Source of the DNA: Cherax quadricarinatus
Taxonomy: Eukaryota > Arthropoda > Malacostraca > Decapoda > Parastacidae
Assembly (NCBI RefSeq): GCF_038502225.1
Contig: NC_091390.1
Location: 9,832,244 to 9,896,243, forward strand
Reading direction: 5' to 3'
Length of the DNA: 64,000 nt
This document shows, piece by piece, positions 63,963-64,000 of this stretch; positions within the stretch are counted from its first letter, which is position 1, and every line of letters begins with the position of its first letter. Made by a program: the position numbers and the translations under genes. A model generated the notes under the pieces. It searched no databases and was not told the origin of the DNA. It was given only the letters and a program-made list of their open reading frames with translations.

Positions 63963-64000
63963 CTGTATTGATAAAGCCACTGGATGGCGAAACGTCTACA
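63963..64000 (+). ncRNA. Hammerhead-like motif H12 (runs to the window end)
   Basis: TGTATTGATAAAGCC, stem II GCCA-CTGGA-TGGC, GAAA, ACGT, C, TACA. U3/A8 type, opposite orientation to H10 and H11. Confidence 0.55.

Larger units (their letters stand above)
63327..64000. mobile_element. Hammerhead array (H-II), two inverted units then a direct unit, cut by the window end
   Basis: Minus-strand cores at 63401-63362 and 63817-63779, period about 417 bp. Polarity flips near 63905, with a direct core at 63963-64000. The arms around the flip (about 63780-63863 and 63913-63998) form a long inverted repeat. Confidence 0.8.

Overview
The window looks like repeat-saturated invertebrate DNA, most likely from a decapod crustacean (crayfish or shrimp type). 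That assignment rests on the kinds of elements present and on one arthropod-style gustatory-receptor exon, not on a species marker. There are no rRNA genes, CRISPR arrays or bacterial operons. Almost every coding stretch belongs to a retroelement, and most copies are broken by stops, frameshifts, truncations or later insertions.

Layout. (1) 1-14635: an old LINE split into three parts. Its first break holds a DNA-transposon-like insert, which carries a BEL/Pao LTR element (copy A, 1275-9686). Copy A in turn carries a tRNA-derived SINE in its RT and a CR1-like LINE in its 3' LTR. The second break holds another BEL/Pao element (copy B, 11023-13636, minus strand) with a clean 5-bp target duplication. 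(2) 14930-30628: a third BEL/Pao element (copy C, minus strand) inflated by a hammerhead-repeat array, two RTE-like LINEs and a CR1-B LINE. (3) 30629-33290: a CR1-C LINE tail containing a solo BEL LTR with 5-bp duplication, then a Penelope-like RT fragment. (4) 33296-43000: CR1-A and CR1-B LINEs, two long CR1-B copies and large (TG)n tracts. (5) 43000-48000: the only non-mobile region. It holds a gustatory-receptor-like exon on the minus strand (44060-45286, one in-frame stop), a 20-bp minisatellite and about 1.8 kb of sequence with nothing recognisable. (6) 48000-64000: two Jockey-like LINEs, a long CR1-C LINE whose ORF1 is an SGNH/GDSL esterase, long inverted repeats and several hammerhead-repeat arrays.

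The most distinctive system is a family of short non-autonomous repeats (unit about 417-435 bp). Each unit carries a sequence matching a hammerhead ribozyme core (CUGANGA, stem II, GAAA, then a palindromic ACGT in place of stem III). Copies occur as tandem direct units preceded by an inverted partial unit, and two insertions have 12- and 14-bp target duplications. One subfamily has the core change C3 to U together with G8 to A, which would keep the tertiary 3-8 base pair. A second distinctive point is a UGA stop at the same place between protease and RT in two diverged BEL/Pao copies; in copy C it reads UGA-CUA, the classic readthrough context.

Coordinates of element ends were read by eye from pairwise comparison of copies inside the window. 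Where no second copy exists, boundaries are approximate.
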